From Paramecium sonneborni (taxonomy: Eukaryota; Ciliophora; Oligohymenophorea; Peniculida; Parameciidae), in contig CAJJDN010000070.1 of the NCBI GenBank assembly GCA_905182985.1, positions 201,673 to 265,672 of the forward strand: a DNA stretch of 64,000 nucleotides, written 5' to 3'. Within the stretch, counting starts at the first letter, position 1; each line of letters begins with the position of its first letter. The notes beneath the pieces were generated by a model that was not told the DNA's origin, made no database searches, and was given only the letters and a program-made list of their open reading frames with translations. Below, in pieces: positions 46,502 to 60,044 of this stretch. The position numbers and the translations under genes were made by a program.

Positions 46502-48124
46502 ATGAGATCCACGAAAAAACATTCTACAACACATGGAGAGAATTAATTTAAATTATCAGTTGGATAGATAATAGCATAGAAATTTAAGTTATTAGATAAA
46601 GTTGGTTAAGGGAGTTTTGGTATGATTTTTAAGACAGAGAATTTGGAGACAGGAGATATATTTGCAACAAAATTTGAAAAGAGAGAGGAGAATTAAAATG
46701 GAATGAGTTTGTTAGTGAGAGAAATAAAAGTATTGATAGAGGTTTAAGAATTTGAAGGTAATATAAAAATTGATAAAGGTTTTCCATAGATTGTATTTTA
46801 TGGTAGAGATGAACATTACAATTATTTTATGCAAACATATTTAGGTTAGAATTTAGAACATCTTTTGAAGAGGAGTAATTATAAATTTAGTTTGTGTACA
46901 GTATGTAGAATAGGATTGAATTTAATAGATAGATTGAAATAATTGCATTCAAAGAATTTAATTCATAGAGATTTAAAACCAGATAACATATGTATAGGAT
47001 ATGAGGATGTTGATTAAATATATTTAATTGATTTTGGTTTAGCAAAGTATTATAGAGATTAGAAGGGAATTCATATACCATAAATAGATAAAAAAGGAAT
47101 AATAGGAACAGCAAGATATGCTAGTTTGACTGCTCATTTAGGTATAACATTATGAATATGAAATCAAAGCTAAGGAATAATCCCGTAAAGATGATATAGA
47201 GAGTTTGGGATATGTATTAGTCTACTTAGCTAAAGGGAAATTACCATGGATGAATTTAAATACAAATACAAAATCAGAGAAGTATTAGAAAATAAAAGAG
47301 TTTAAACAATAATTGACATTGGACAAGCTTTGCGAAGGATTGCCAAAAGTTTAACCTAATTATCATCATTTAAGTGTTTCTTGAATTTATTCATCTATGC
47401 ACGTGGACTAGACTTTTAAGCTGAGCCAGATTATACATTCCTTAAAGAATTGTTTTAGAAATAATTACAATAAGAATTGCAATCTTAAAAAGGTGTGGCC
47501 ACTTTAGAATATGAATGGTAGCGATATCCAGAAATTAAGAAACGTAAATCTAAATTATAAATTAATTAACTAAAATTTAAAATAGGTAATAATAATCTTT
47601 TTATATTTAGAAAAAATTGTTCAATAAGGTGTAGATTCTGATCTTCACAAAAATAGTGAGGATAAACTTTAAGATCATAAAGCAGGCTCATTTTTGAATT
47701 TACCACTTAAAGATTAATAAATTGATTCTTTATCACCTGATATTTTAAATAAATAAAGCAGAGTATTTTATTATTAATAATATTTTAGAATATCAGTTAA
47801 AATATCTCTAGTTTTGGAACTAGTTAGATTAATAATTATTAAATCAGTTAAATTGATAAATTTAAGAGATTTACAACTGATAGAAAAGAATAAAGAAATA
47901 ATACTGTTGATAATTAATAAAAAGAAAGGGAAACCAGTCCAAATTAAAAGATTTTTATTAAACAAACTACAACTAAAACAGAAAGAAAAATGGCATTTTT
48001 CGAAATTGATAATGATTATAGAGATTATGATCATATTGATTAGATTGCCAGTGAAGAAGTTAAAATTGTATTTTCCAATATTATTCCTAATCTTCGACGT
48101 CATAAATCTACATTAGATCTCTGA
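46502..48124 (+). CDS. casein kinase 1 family protein kinase, 498 aa
   Basis: Introns of 21, 28, 26, 25 and 26 nt leave 499 codons. Kinase landmarks: [24 protein letters not shown] (ATP lysine), [40 protein letters not shown] (CK1-specific activation segment, with the APE region replaced as in all CK1s), [20 protein letters not shown] and [15 protein letters not shown]. Active-site residues are complete. A Gln/Ser/Lys-rich tail of about 170 residues follows, ending [14 protein letters not shown]. The 26-nt GTTT...AAG intron near 47350 is needed; without it the frame appears shifted. Confidence 0.95.
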
Positions 48125-49329
48125 AAAATATTATTTATATATAAAAATGTAATAAAATTATGTATAATTATTATATTCCCATTTTTAAATTGTAACTAAT
48201 CAATCTTAATAAGAAAATTAAAAAATTGAAGAAATTAGTAAACATACAAAAATTGAATATAAATATAGTATACTACGATTAATAGAATATATTAATATAA
48301 TAATTATAATTCCAATTTATACTTTAAAATTTTTAAGTACTAGTAAATAACGTTAAGCAAAATATTATGATAACCATTAAAAAAGATCTTATTGTTCAGC
48401 TAAAATAGTTCTCTTATAATAAAATGCTACATCTAAAATATTAATATATAAAGTTAAGAAATTACAAAGCGCATTTCGTTCTTAATTCAAAATATAAAAG
48501 AATATTTAATATAAAAATATCATTTATAATTTTTAAGAATATGAGTAAAATGCAGCTGTGATGGTTGTCTATAATCTATTATCAAAAATATTCTAAAAAA
48601 AAAAAATTATTTTTCAAATGAAAAATTTTTATCTGTGTTAAAAGGATTCATAAGAATTTTGATATTCAGATTTTTAAAGTAGCTCATTTTAAAAAGGTTC
48701 ATCATAAGATAAAATTTATGAGAAAACTAATGAAATAAATCTTGAAGAAGAAGCATAGAAATTTGCCTTATTATTAAAATAGGAGTGGATCCTCCTCCTT
48801 TTGATACTTAGTAATAGTTTATAAAATTATTTCTTAAAAAGAATTTCATCAAATTCTCTTAATTTATATAGATCAAAAAGTTTAATAGTTTTTTTTGCTT
48901 AGGAATAAATATAAATACTATAGATTGAAAACAACTTGATCCTATCGTATTTTAAAATGCAGTAAAATATTTAATTAAGCATTTAAAATAGTAATTTATT
49001 ATTTAGATACATTTGACGTAGGTATATCAAGTTAGTTGATAAATATATCTTTTAATTTTTGTTTGCTTTTATTTAATTTTAAGTTTGGAGCAATAAAAAG
49101 ATATTTTTTATAATTAAATGAAGAAATATCTTCTGATTTATTTGTAAAATAATAAATAACATAGAAGGTTTTGACAAATAAAAGTAATTGAAAAATAGAA
49201 TCAATTATAAAAATTAGAATATATTATATTATAATAAAAGTAAAAAATGATGGAGAAAATTAATTCTATTATTTTCACAATAAAATTAGGATTGATTTAA
49301 ATTAAACTTATTTATAAATATAATATGAA
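48125..49329. other. gene-poor tract with possible gene remnant
   Basis: Mostly AT-rich noise. Around 48710-48860 on the plus strand two adjacent frames look coding (DKIYEKTNEINLEEEAQKFA, then VDPPPFDTQQQFIKLF), but no start, intron or stop joins them. Possibly a decayed gene fragment. Confidence 0.4.
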
Positions 49330-51237
49330 TCAAATTCCCAATTCTTAAAGTGATTCAAAAACATTCTAGATATCTAATTCAGCTACTGATTTAGGTGATT
49401 ATAATTAGCTTTTTTGAACAATTCTATTATGATTAAAGTCTTGAATGACTTCTTCTCCAAAAGTATCAACCAATTTTCTAATCTAAAATAATGTTAATAT
49501 TAATTACCTTAGTTTATAATTCTTCTCTTTATTTTTTTAATTTTCGATACTTATTTTCATATAAATAAAATAAGATTTAACTATTCACCTTTCTAGCATG
49601 TCTAATTAAACCATCATTAGATCTAATCATAGCAGTTATATATATTGGCCACATAAGTAAAAATATAATTGTGTATCTAAGAGTATATTCTTCATCAACT
49701 ATATTGTAGACACTAAGCCATATATAAAATAAGATTGTATAAATTATAACTGAAATAGGAACAATTATAATTGATGCTAAAACTTTAAATGAAGCAACAA
49801 CATCTTTTCCAGATATTTTCACTTTAGACCCAGCTAATGCTGTTTTTCTTTCTTTTTCTGCATACATATTAAGAATGAGAGTTATGGGAATAGTCATAAT
49901 ATATCCAGGAAAAGCAAAAAGTAAACAAAGTAAAGTCATAAAAATATTAAATCCAATTATTTGAAGATCCAAATAAATTCTCTTTTACATTCTCATAACT
50001 TCCCAATCTTTTACACCTAAAGCTTTAAGTTTATAATTATAGAGTTTAATTTCAGTTAAAACTTCATTTACTTCAGGATGATCTTTTAATTTATAAAATG
50101 ACTATGAAAATCTAACAAAGAAAATAAGATACAATTTAACCTTTTAGTTAATTATAAAAGATCTTAAGGAGAGAGTCTTGTTCTATCTGGTAAATATAGT
50201 GATCTACCTATCATAACAGCTGATAAATGTGAATAACTTGGTGCTTAAATAGTAACTGATTTAAGTTGCTTAAATATTGTAAATAAATACTTATTCTATT
50301 TCTAGTAATAATTTGCTTATAGCCTATCTCTTATTGATAGCATAGGTATCAATTAATTATTAACTAATTTCATAAGGAACTCCAAATTCTACGATAACTT
50401 TGGATCTAAATTTATGACCTTTGAAATAATTTAATCCAACAGGCTATAATTTAACTTTAGTTTAATATTTTTAACTAGCTCCTAGAGCCATAATACATAT
50501 TCCTGGTTTTAAAGGTAATAAAGTTGTATTATCATGAGATCCTCCTTCTGGAAATATTCCAATACATTTTCCTTGTTTTAATGCAACCCAAACTTATTCA
50601 AACATTTATGATTGATCAACTTTTGGTTAAATTTTATATTTGTTATTCTTAATATGAAGTTAACTCGAATCTTCACATTGAATTTTAATTTTAGTGTCAT
50701 TAATAATTTCAACAATAAGTATAATAGTATCAATCTATTATAATATATTTTTAAATTACTCCTTGTATAAGTATTGAATCATGTATTTGACATTGTTTAG
50801 TAAATTAAGAATTTTCTCCAATCAAATATGTTCCATCATATTTCTTTAAAATACCATTCCCTATTTTAGCTAAATCTTAAGGTCTTTCTACAGGAATTCC
50901 ACCAAGAGCTCTTCCTATGTCTCCAATTATAGGTTTTCTCATGCTCTAACTTATAGGAATTAATAATACTTTTGCAGCTGCAATAAAATTGATCTTACGA
51001 GTCATGTTTGATATTATTAACTAATATTATAAAAATAAATACTAATGGATCAATAAATTGATTATTATGATTTCCATAAAGTAGTATAGGACCATCCTAT
51101 GAATAACAATATGGAAATTACTTTTGGAATATTTTCTAATCCTATCACTTAAATGTCTCTAAAAAATGTATGAGTTACAACCCTTTAGATATTTTTAAGA
51201 AATACTTTGAGAATAACTTTGCCAATTCGTAAGCCAT
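49330..51237 (-). CDS. glycerol-3-phosphate/DHAP acyltransferase-like enzyme (Gpt2/Sct1 type)
   Basis: Acylates glycerol-3-phosphate (or DHAP) at the ER, the first step of glycerolipid synthesis. After introns of 23, 25 and 22 nt the N-terminus reads [20 protein letters not shown] with [10 protein letters not shown] (the NHx4D acyltransferase motif I), then [10 protein letters not shown], a GGIPVERP stretch (motif III) and FPEGGSHD (motif with the substrate-binding Glu-Gly). The C-terminal third has hydrophobic helices ([36 protein letters not shown]) around [17 protein letters not shown], as in fungal GPATs. It ends with a coiled, charged tail. Substrate choice between G3P and DHAP cannot be read. 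Confidence 0.88.
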
Positions 51238-51400
51238 TTAGATTAATTATTAATAATAGTTTTATGTTCTTAGAAAAATCTCACTTTTATTATTTTTATT
51301 TACAATAACATATAATATGTATAATTACTTAGAATTAATTAATACATATTATGATGATAACATTAAAATTATATATGTCTTAATTAATTATATTAAATTG

Positions 51401-52921
51401 TCAATAAAAGTCAATTTTATTATTGTTTTATTCTTCATCATCATGAGTAATTCGTATTTTTTATTTCTAAAGGTTAATTCTATTTAATTATTCAAACTTT
51501 TGTAAATTATTTAAAGTCTATTTTTCTTATTGACTTCTGAATTATTAAAGAATTAACAATATAAGTAAAAATAAGAATATACACAAGAGTATTTTAGATT
51601 ACAATGACCAATGTGTTTAAAAAGGTATAATACTAAGACTTAATTAGAAAGTATAATAACATTGTATTTCAGGATCATTCTTTTCTTTAGATAAAATCTC
51701 TTTAAATCTTTCATCCATTTTTTTTGAACTCTTACATTTCTCTTCACTTCTAATGATTCCAAAGAAAAGATGTTTTCTCAATTTATTTTCAACAGGAGCA
51801 TTACATACTAAATTATAACTCTAACTTGTTGTATTATAATAAATAAGACTATTATTACTAACTTAAATTATTTATGAATCTCTTATGAAAATCTTATTCT
51901 CTGGATCTAAAAAATGTTATGCATATCCTAAACCACTATTATGTCTATATTTTTAATGGAAATTTGTTTATAATGTAATTAGATTTACTTATTCTTTATG
52001 TATAATTATAGCAATATCTTTATTTAGAAGTCCAAAACTAATATCTTATGATTCCATTTAAATAGTTCCTTCTGATTCTTAAGTAATATTTACTACTTCA
52101 TTTATTCCAAATTGAAAATGGAATTTGAATAAACTTAATTTTCCTCTTGATCCTCCTTATAATTCTAAAACTGCTAAATAATCTTAATATATATCAAAAT
52201 AATGTCCACTTATATTAAATGAATACAAATGAATAGGTTCGAAAGGATCATTTATATCATAAATAACTATTCCATCAGATATTATGTATAAATTATCATC
52301 CTATAAAATTATTTATTTGCATCCACTACCATATGAATTTACTATAAAATATTCATCATTATAAGCTAATACACCATTTTCTAAACACATATAAACTATT
52401 TTTGTTGACATATGTTAATAACTCATTAAACTTTGCTTTAATTTAGATGTAAAATCAACAGGTAGATTTTCATTTATTATTTTCATATTGATAGTATCAA
52501 AAATACTTACAGCTTTCTCATTATAATAAATAATCTATCCTTCTGATGCTAATACTAATAATTTTAAATTTTAATATTGCAATTCGATTGTTTAATTCTT
52601 AGTTGTAGAGATTACTTATCCTTGTCTTATAAAACATTCATCAAAACACACTATGTTAGAATCTAATGAATTTGTTATGTTCATTTAAATTGTTTAAACT
52701 GGTTTAAGTCCTATCACCTAATTAGACCAATAACAATTCATATCCTCATCATTAATCATTCTATAAGGAGGATCAGGTAAGTACAAATCAAGTGATTTAA
52801 TTTAATTTACATCAAAAAATTGATGCTCAAATGTTTAATTTGGTTGAAGTGTGTATTTTATTGATCCTAAATAATGACTGTCTTTCCCTACAGATATATA
52901 TATAATTAAAAATAAAAACAT
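51401..52921 (-). CDS. secreted or type I membrane protein, possible beta-propeller, 506 aa
   Basis: Intron-free, 507 codons. N-terminal signal peptide MFLFLIIYISVG, a large extracytoplasmic domain of about 400 residues, one membrane helix near residue 435 (KILLCIFLFLLILLIL) and a short charged, Gln-rich cytoplasmic tail. The lumenal part shows repeating beta-strand units with aromatic and Gly-Asp turns (LVLASEGQIIYYNEKAV, IYMCLENGVLAYNDEYFIV, LYIISDGIVIYDIND), which suggests a WD-like propeller. Possibly a cargo receptor or surface protein; no family recognised. Confidence 0.7.
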
Positions 52922-54661
52922 TTAATTATCAAATACATTTCTTCTTCATCAATATATACAAAACCTTATCACAAAACTACACAATTTGATTAATTAATTT
53001 ATTAATTAAATACCTTAATTAATAAGATCATACTTTTTACATAATCTATTTCATATCACATTTATACTCATTTTTACAATCTAATTAATAATTCATTTCT
53101 CCTTTATTTAATTTATGTAATACCTACCATATTTAAACTATATTCTCATTCCCTCTCTATTTTATTCAATTATAATCTTTTATAATCATTAATCCTCATT
53201 ATATTATCAATAACCCCTTTTATTTGTTCCAATTATTTTCTTATTAAAACTCTTTTCCATCTAAATGTCTCAAAATGCTTAATATCAATTAGTTAGCTAC
53301 TTAAGTTTTCATTAATTTCATTTACAATGTTTAATTATCATTTCCTACTCATTTATCCTTAATAATTCATTACAGATTTTATTAATTAGATTTTAAAATT
53401 ATTATATAAACATTCATCATTTTTTGTAATCTTGAGACAATTACTTTTGGTTCTTAAGTAAATAATATATTTTGTAGCAGATATTCCACTAATTAATATA
53501 ATAAAAATGCTATGTTTGACTTGTTGTAATTCTCAAATTTAGGAATTGATTCTCAAATCAATAAATTGATTCTCCACACTATAAATCTCTAATATTAATA
53601 TAACAATCGCAAAGAAATCATATAACTATTTTCTTCTTTAGATCTAATTTTAAATAACTATTTTAGTAATTAAATAATTGCCAAATATTTATTGATAGTT
53701 TCATTTGAATATTGATTATTTATACATTGTTTTAGAAACTCTAAAAATTAGGATTTAATTTTTTTCTTTATTTTCTATAAAAAAATATTAATTCTTTCAT
53801 TTTAGATTGCCTATGATTTTTAATGTTAGAAATTATTGTTAACATTTAATTTAAATAATTATATTTAAGAGTATTTTCTAAATAAAAATATTTTAGTTTT
53901 TGAATTTTTTGATGGCTTTATCTAAGATATATTTAATTTAAATTTTAAAATAAAAAGGTTTCCACTATTAACTTTATTCTTAAATTTGTGATATCTTAAG
54001 TATAATAAATTTTAATTGATGCTCTCATTTAATAAATTGAATAATTTTTACAAAATTTGACACATTAACATTTTCTACAGCAAAGCAATTTTTTAAATTA
54101 ACATAAATTTGATGAATAATAATATATAATTAATTTTGGTAATTTTAAATATAAATTATGGATATCAATAATTGAATAAATTTCTTAAATGTTTTACTAA
54201 ATGAAAAAAAATGAAAATATTTTTGTTGCAATGAACCTGAAACTGCATTATTTTGCTTTTAGTATTTTTTTAGAGATATTTTGGTTTATTTTAAATTAAT
54301 TGAAAATTTCATTTGTTTTGTTAATTTAATGATTGGATCTGTTGAATATAAATCTGATGGGAGAAGTGTTATAATTAATAAAAACTTTCTCAATAGAAAG
54401 TGTGAAATTTGTATATTTATAATTTTCTTAAATATATTTGGATTTTCTAGGATAATAAAATGATGCAATTTGTAAAGAATTCTTGATTAAAATAACTATA
54501 TAGCAATAAGGAAATTAATATATGAGTAATTAAGAGTAAGAGATAAGAAAGATGATGAATATATAGTTTTATGTATTTATAATGAAATATTTAAATATAG
54601 ATATATATATATATATAATTGTAATAAAATAATTAATTATATATATATTTAATAATTAATG
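52922..54661. other. long gene-poor tract, 1.7 kb
   Basis: No recognisable gene. A minus-strand frame near 53150-53300 (FRWKRVLIRKQLEQIKGVI) looks mildly coding but has no acceptable start or exon partner. A plus-strand frame at 54281-54463 is hydrophobic and probably chance. An (AT)8 run lies at 54601-54616, just upstream of the next gene. Confidence 0.5.
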
Positions 54662-57600
54662 ATGATTAGGATTGGTGTTATTTTATTGACAATAATCTAA
54701 GTTTTGAGTAAAAAACAGAAGGATTTTTTATTCGATTTGAAATAAGGTAATAAGATGTAAGTAGAATTGGATGAGAAATAGGATAAAGATTTTATAATTT
54801 TATATATTAGACCAGATATAGAAGATGAGAAAAGTGATTTGGGATAGATTTAATTGAAAAGTAAAGAAGATGAGTTCAAATTAAATAAATTTTATGAGAC
54901 TGCATTATTTACAATGAAATCAGATGAAATAAATTTAAAATGTATTAGTGTTCCTTGTAAAGGAAGGATTTCAATAATATATAGTGATGCAATAGAATTA
55001 AGCATAGAGAGTTAAGAATTAATTTTATCTTAAAATGAGCCAGCAAAAGTAATATTAATGCATCTTCCAAAAGAATATAATAGAATGGTGGGATAATTCA
55101 AATTGGAAAATAAAGAATCAAATAATTTTAAATTAGATGTATTTTAAGAAAAGGATTAGGAAAAGCCTTAGTTATATGAAGATAATGTATAATTAACAGT
55201 AGCTATTAATAATAATGATTGTGAGAAATGTAAAATATGGGTAGTTTTAAGTGGAGATTTATAAAAAAAAGATAAAGCAAAAGTCATTGGATAATTATAT
55301 CTATATGAAGATGAATAAGCCATTTAAATCAATTAATTAATATAAGATTATCTTTTTGAAAAGACTGAAAATGTTTATAAATTGGAATTGCCATATAAAT
55401 TTGAAATATTATAAATTGGAATATTTGGAGATAAATTACCATAAATCAAAATTCACAAGAAAGAAAATGAATATTTTAATTCTTAATAATCTATGCTCTT
55501 ATAATAAATAGGATAAGCATTCCATATTATATTAAGAAGAGAAGATATCTAAGAAAATAAAATCACCATTAATTTAAGTTAAGGAGGTTCTTTAAAGTAT
55601 CTTATGGTTGTGAAATTGATAGATCAAGCAATTTTATATAATAATTAATTAATTTTAACTTAAATTCAAAATTAAGGAAAACATAATTATTTATTTAAAA
55701 GTATTGAAAGTGAATAGGAAATTGAAATTAAATTAGTATATTAACAGAAAGGAGCAAATACTCTAAAACTTGCAGAATGTTAAAATGGATGTTAATTAAC
55801 TAATGAAGACAATCATAATTTAAGATTTCACAAACATGAATTAAAACCTTTAGTATATGTTACTCCACATTGTTAAAATAAAGATTAAGAAGATTTCTGT
55901 ACATATTAAATAGAGATTACTAGTGAAATTAAAAATATGTATATGTTAACGACAAAAAATGATTAAAATTTACGTTTACTTAAATAAGATTAACCTTATT
56001 CTAATTTTATAGAATAGTCACAAGAAGAAAATTTGATTCTTAAATATGAAAAATCTGATGATGATTAAGAATTAGTTTTTACTGTCAATACTCATAATAT
56101 TGAGTATATGATAAGCAGAGATAGTAGTTGTTTTCCTGTAAGAATTGAATGTGCCAAATATTTTGGAGGAATTGATCATTTAGTTGTTCTAAGGGGAGAT
56201 CAATTAAAACATACTTAATATTATGTTACTTTAACAGCGAAAGAATCCACAATATTTTAATTCACGGCTTAAATAATCAAAAAGCAAGATATAAATATAA
56301 AAGTATTAAAAGAAGATGAAACTTATAGAGGAGTATTGTAATTGAATAATAGGGAATCAATAATCCATTATTTTAAAGTTATAATTAATTTTAAGTAAGT
56401 GGATTAGAATGTTGAAATTATTGATGATGTCTAACCATCAATTGAGTTTGCTATTCATTCATCTAGAATGTAAGTTGCTTTAACTTTAAATAAAGGGAAT
56501 GAATTACCATCAATGCAATAATATGATCTTATTACTTTCAATAACTATTTATCTATTTAGCCTGAAGATTAATTTTATCAAAGTTCTGGTAATTATACTA
56601 TAGGAATAGAAAATATGTTTGATACATATTTAGATAAAGAAATAATGTACACCATTACTTATTCAACTAGTAGAACAGTTAAAACACTACATGTTGGTTA
56701 ATAATTTGTAGATCAAGTGAAAGGCCTTAAATCTAAATACTTTAGTTTTTATTATAGTTAAAATACCAGTCTATTTTATATTAATCTTTAAAGCAAAAAT
56801 AATGATAATTTAACTTTAACTGTCTAAAATGATATTAAACCTGATAATCATTCTTAATTTGCTAAAAGTTAAGATTCAAGTACACTTTAGTTATCTAAAT
56901 CTGCTTTAACTTCATTATGTTAAGATGGAATTAGTGAAGATGAAATTGAAGAAGATTCAAATCACTTGACAATTTGTTAAGCTTATATGATAATTGAAAA
57001 TCATGGAAATGAAGATATCTTAATTTATTTAAATATATGGAATCCATAAACTGCTTTAGAACTTAAAGATGGATAAGAATACACTTTCAATCTAGAATAT
57101 TTAATCTCAGAAACATTTTTATATTATAAAGTAATTTCCTCATAAAATGATGTTTAATTACATATAAATTCTCATTATGGATACACCAAATATTAAATTC
57201 AAATATTTGATTCTAAAAATTAATAGTCCAATTCTCTCTATGCTTAAGAAGAATACAAAACTTAGCATTCTAAAAGTATTCATTCTGGTGCATTTGAGTT
57301 CTGTGCACCTAATTGTGTTTTAAAAATATTGTTAGTAGCTTAATAATAAGAATAAAAAAGAGATGTTAAAATTAATTTTGATGATACTGTTTATGTAACT
57401 ATTACATAATCATATATGGATCTAAAAAGTGGATTACCCATTTAGATATCAGTAAACAAATAATAGCCTAGGAGATTCATTTTCTCAGAAATTAATGATA
57501 TATCTCCTTAATCAAGACTTAAATTAATCTTACATGAAATTTATGGTTAAGGATCTATATGTTTATCTTTCAATGATGATAATTATATTGATATAGATTG

Positions 57601-60007
57601 TAAATATCAAGGCTTCGGAAATGTCTTAGAGTTAACATAAGCCTAAATCTAAGAAAAATTAACTGAGCTCAATCTTACTACAAATCCTTATATTATAATT
57701 TAAATCTTTTCTATTGTTGATAATAGCAAATTTTAATTATCATTAGAAGTATCAAATGATAGTAAGAATCATAAATTAATAATGGGAGTCCCATCAAGAA
57801 TTAAATTAGATATTGAAGAAGAAGTAGAATATCAATATTTTAACATATAAAAAGATGATGATTTATACTTTAAATTCATTAAAATTTAAGGAACCTCTTT
57901 GATAGAAATGTCTAGATGTTTAAATAATATAAACAAAGATTGTGAAGAAGAGATAATTATTAAATAACAATTATTAGCAGGATAATCTTTCAATTAGCAT
58001 ATTATTCATAAAAATGATAATAAATTATATTGTGAGCTTTGTACATACATAATTAAAATAAAAACAATAGGAATCAATCTTGATTTATTAATAGTTGTAA
58101 CATCTTAATTAAATTTTGTTTAATTACCCTAAAATATTGCATATACAGATTTTTTAGAAGATCAGAATGATTACAATATATATCATTTTTCATACAATAC
58201 TGATCATCAAATAGAGATATAAATAAATCAATATAATGGTGATACATAAATGTGGATTGGTTATAATGCTGTATTAAATTCATCTCTTTATTAATATGGA
58301 CCATATAATATAATTAAATAATAGAAATTAATGAATACTACAAACTCTATTTCATATTATTAAGCTATTATTCCTCCAAGAGAACATTTAGAAGAAACTA
58401 ATTACACACCTTATGCAAATGAATCTCATACATTAGCAGGTCATTATAATGATGATGATCTTTATATCATTGTTTAAAATAATTAATAATAACCATCAAA
58501 TTATTCTATACTCTTAACTCAATCTACTACTGGAAATGGTTAACTGTTATTAGATGGAATCATTACATTTGCTTATTTAAGTAAATAAACTCCAGTTATA
58601 ACATTATATCATTAATATCGTTATTAGAAGTAACCATAATTAGTTATTAAATTAATATCATATGGAATTTAGAAATTTTCAGTTTCAGATTATTTAAAAA
58701 TTGAAATATCTAATGAAACAGATCCAGTTAATTACACTCTTATTGAACCTTTTTCAAGTAGAAATGATTAATAGATTTATATTTTACCAATTTTAGAAGG
58801 ACTTTTGACTATTAAGATTCATAGTTTGTTGGAAATTAAAGGAAATGAAAATAACAATATTTAATACATATTTAATCGTGGAGGAGATGTAGTTCCAACA
58901 AAAACGCTTTAAATGAAAGATAGTTATATCTATGGAAATAACTATTTAAATAGAATTGATTTATAAATTAGTATAGTCGGAAAAGAAGTATTAATGATTG
59001 ATGAAAAGTCAAGTTTAAGTGATCATATACACGATTCTTAACCAAAATATTATGAATCTTATATACCTCAGGAAGGTAAATTAGCAGTTTAAGTATATAA
59101 TTGTTTAGGTGAGTTGAGTGTTTCAATAACTTAAAATTACGATGAATTTATTGAAAGGGTTTTTAATGTTAGTAAGATAACTTTAGAAGGGCAATTAAAT
59201 GATATTATAATACCAGTAAGAGCAGGACCTGTTTACTTTGAATTCTAATCAAATTAGAGTGTTTATAAGTTCACCACTTAAGTTTATAAAGCACAAGATT
59301 TTACTCCATTTGGACAATTGGTAATGGGAGGTGATGGATAAATTCATTATTCTTTTGAGACTTATGATACAGATTTGATAACTGTAAAATTTAAGCCATT
59401 AAAATGCATTGGTTGTGATATTCATCAAGAAATGAATAGTTAAATAAGATATTCAATTAGTTGGGGTAGCGATGTTTAATATGCTCATATAATTGGACTT
59501 TGTTAATATAATTAATATGCAAATTATCATTAAAATCATATAGATAATTATTAATAGATTGATATAGGTAATTATGCTCTAAATCATACTGATGAAATAG
59601 TGTTTAATATTACAGTAGATAAATAATCCATTCATCCTTAATTATTCATTGCTGTTCGTGCTTAAGTTCTTGTTTTTAATAATCTAGCCATTAGGGATTA
59701 TGAATTGTTTTATCATGTTGCTTAAATAGCAATTCCTAATCTATCCTTATATTGGTACAAACATAGATACAATGAATTTATGATGGCAGTTACAATATTC
59801 TTATTTGTGTTTACAGCATTGTAATAAATTATATTATATTTTAGATTATGTTATTTGTGTAAAATATATAAAAAAGTAAGAATATTAAAAAAGGAGAATT
59901 TAAATTTATAATTAGAGAAGTAAATGGATGAAGCAAAAGAGAAAGTATAAAATTAGAGTAAATATGAAACATTATAGGATGAAAATAATGATTAATCAAA
60001 TGTATGA
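54662..60007 (+). CDS. giant type I membrane protein, 1781 aa, intron-free, family unknown
   Basis: A single 1782-codon frame with no intron, the longest gene here. Signal peptide MIRIGVILLTIIQVLS, then about 1690 residues of extracytoplasmic sequence rich in beta-strand patterns, with scattered Cys pairs (CEKCKIW, CIGCDIH, CELCTYI), one membrane helix near residue 1725 (AVTIFLFVFTALQQIILYF) and a 50-residue charged cytoplasmic tail. No repeat, protease, lectin or transporter motif was seen. It might be a surface-coat or secretory-pathway protein peculiar to ciliates. Lack of introns over 5.3 kb is notable where most genes have several. Confidence 0.8.
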
Positions 60008-60044
60008 AAGAATGTTATTAATTATATATTAATTATATTTACAA

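Noticed and set aside
47345..47385. Apparent one-base frameshift in the CK1 gene.
   Set aside because: A 26-nt intron starting GTTTAACC and ending TTTAAG restores the CK1 sequence (LCEGLPK joined to ARGLDF) without assuming an error.
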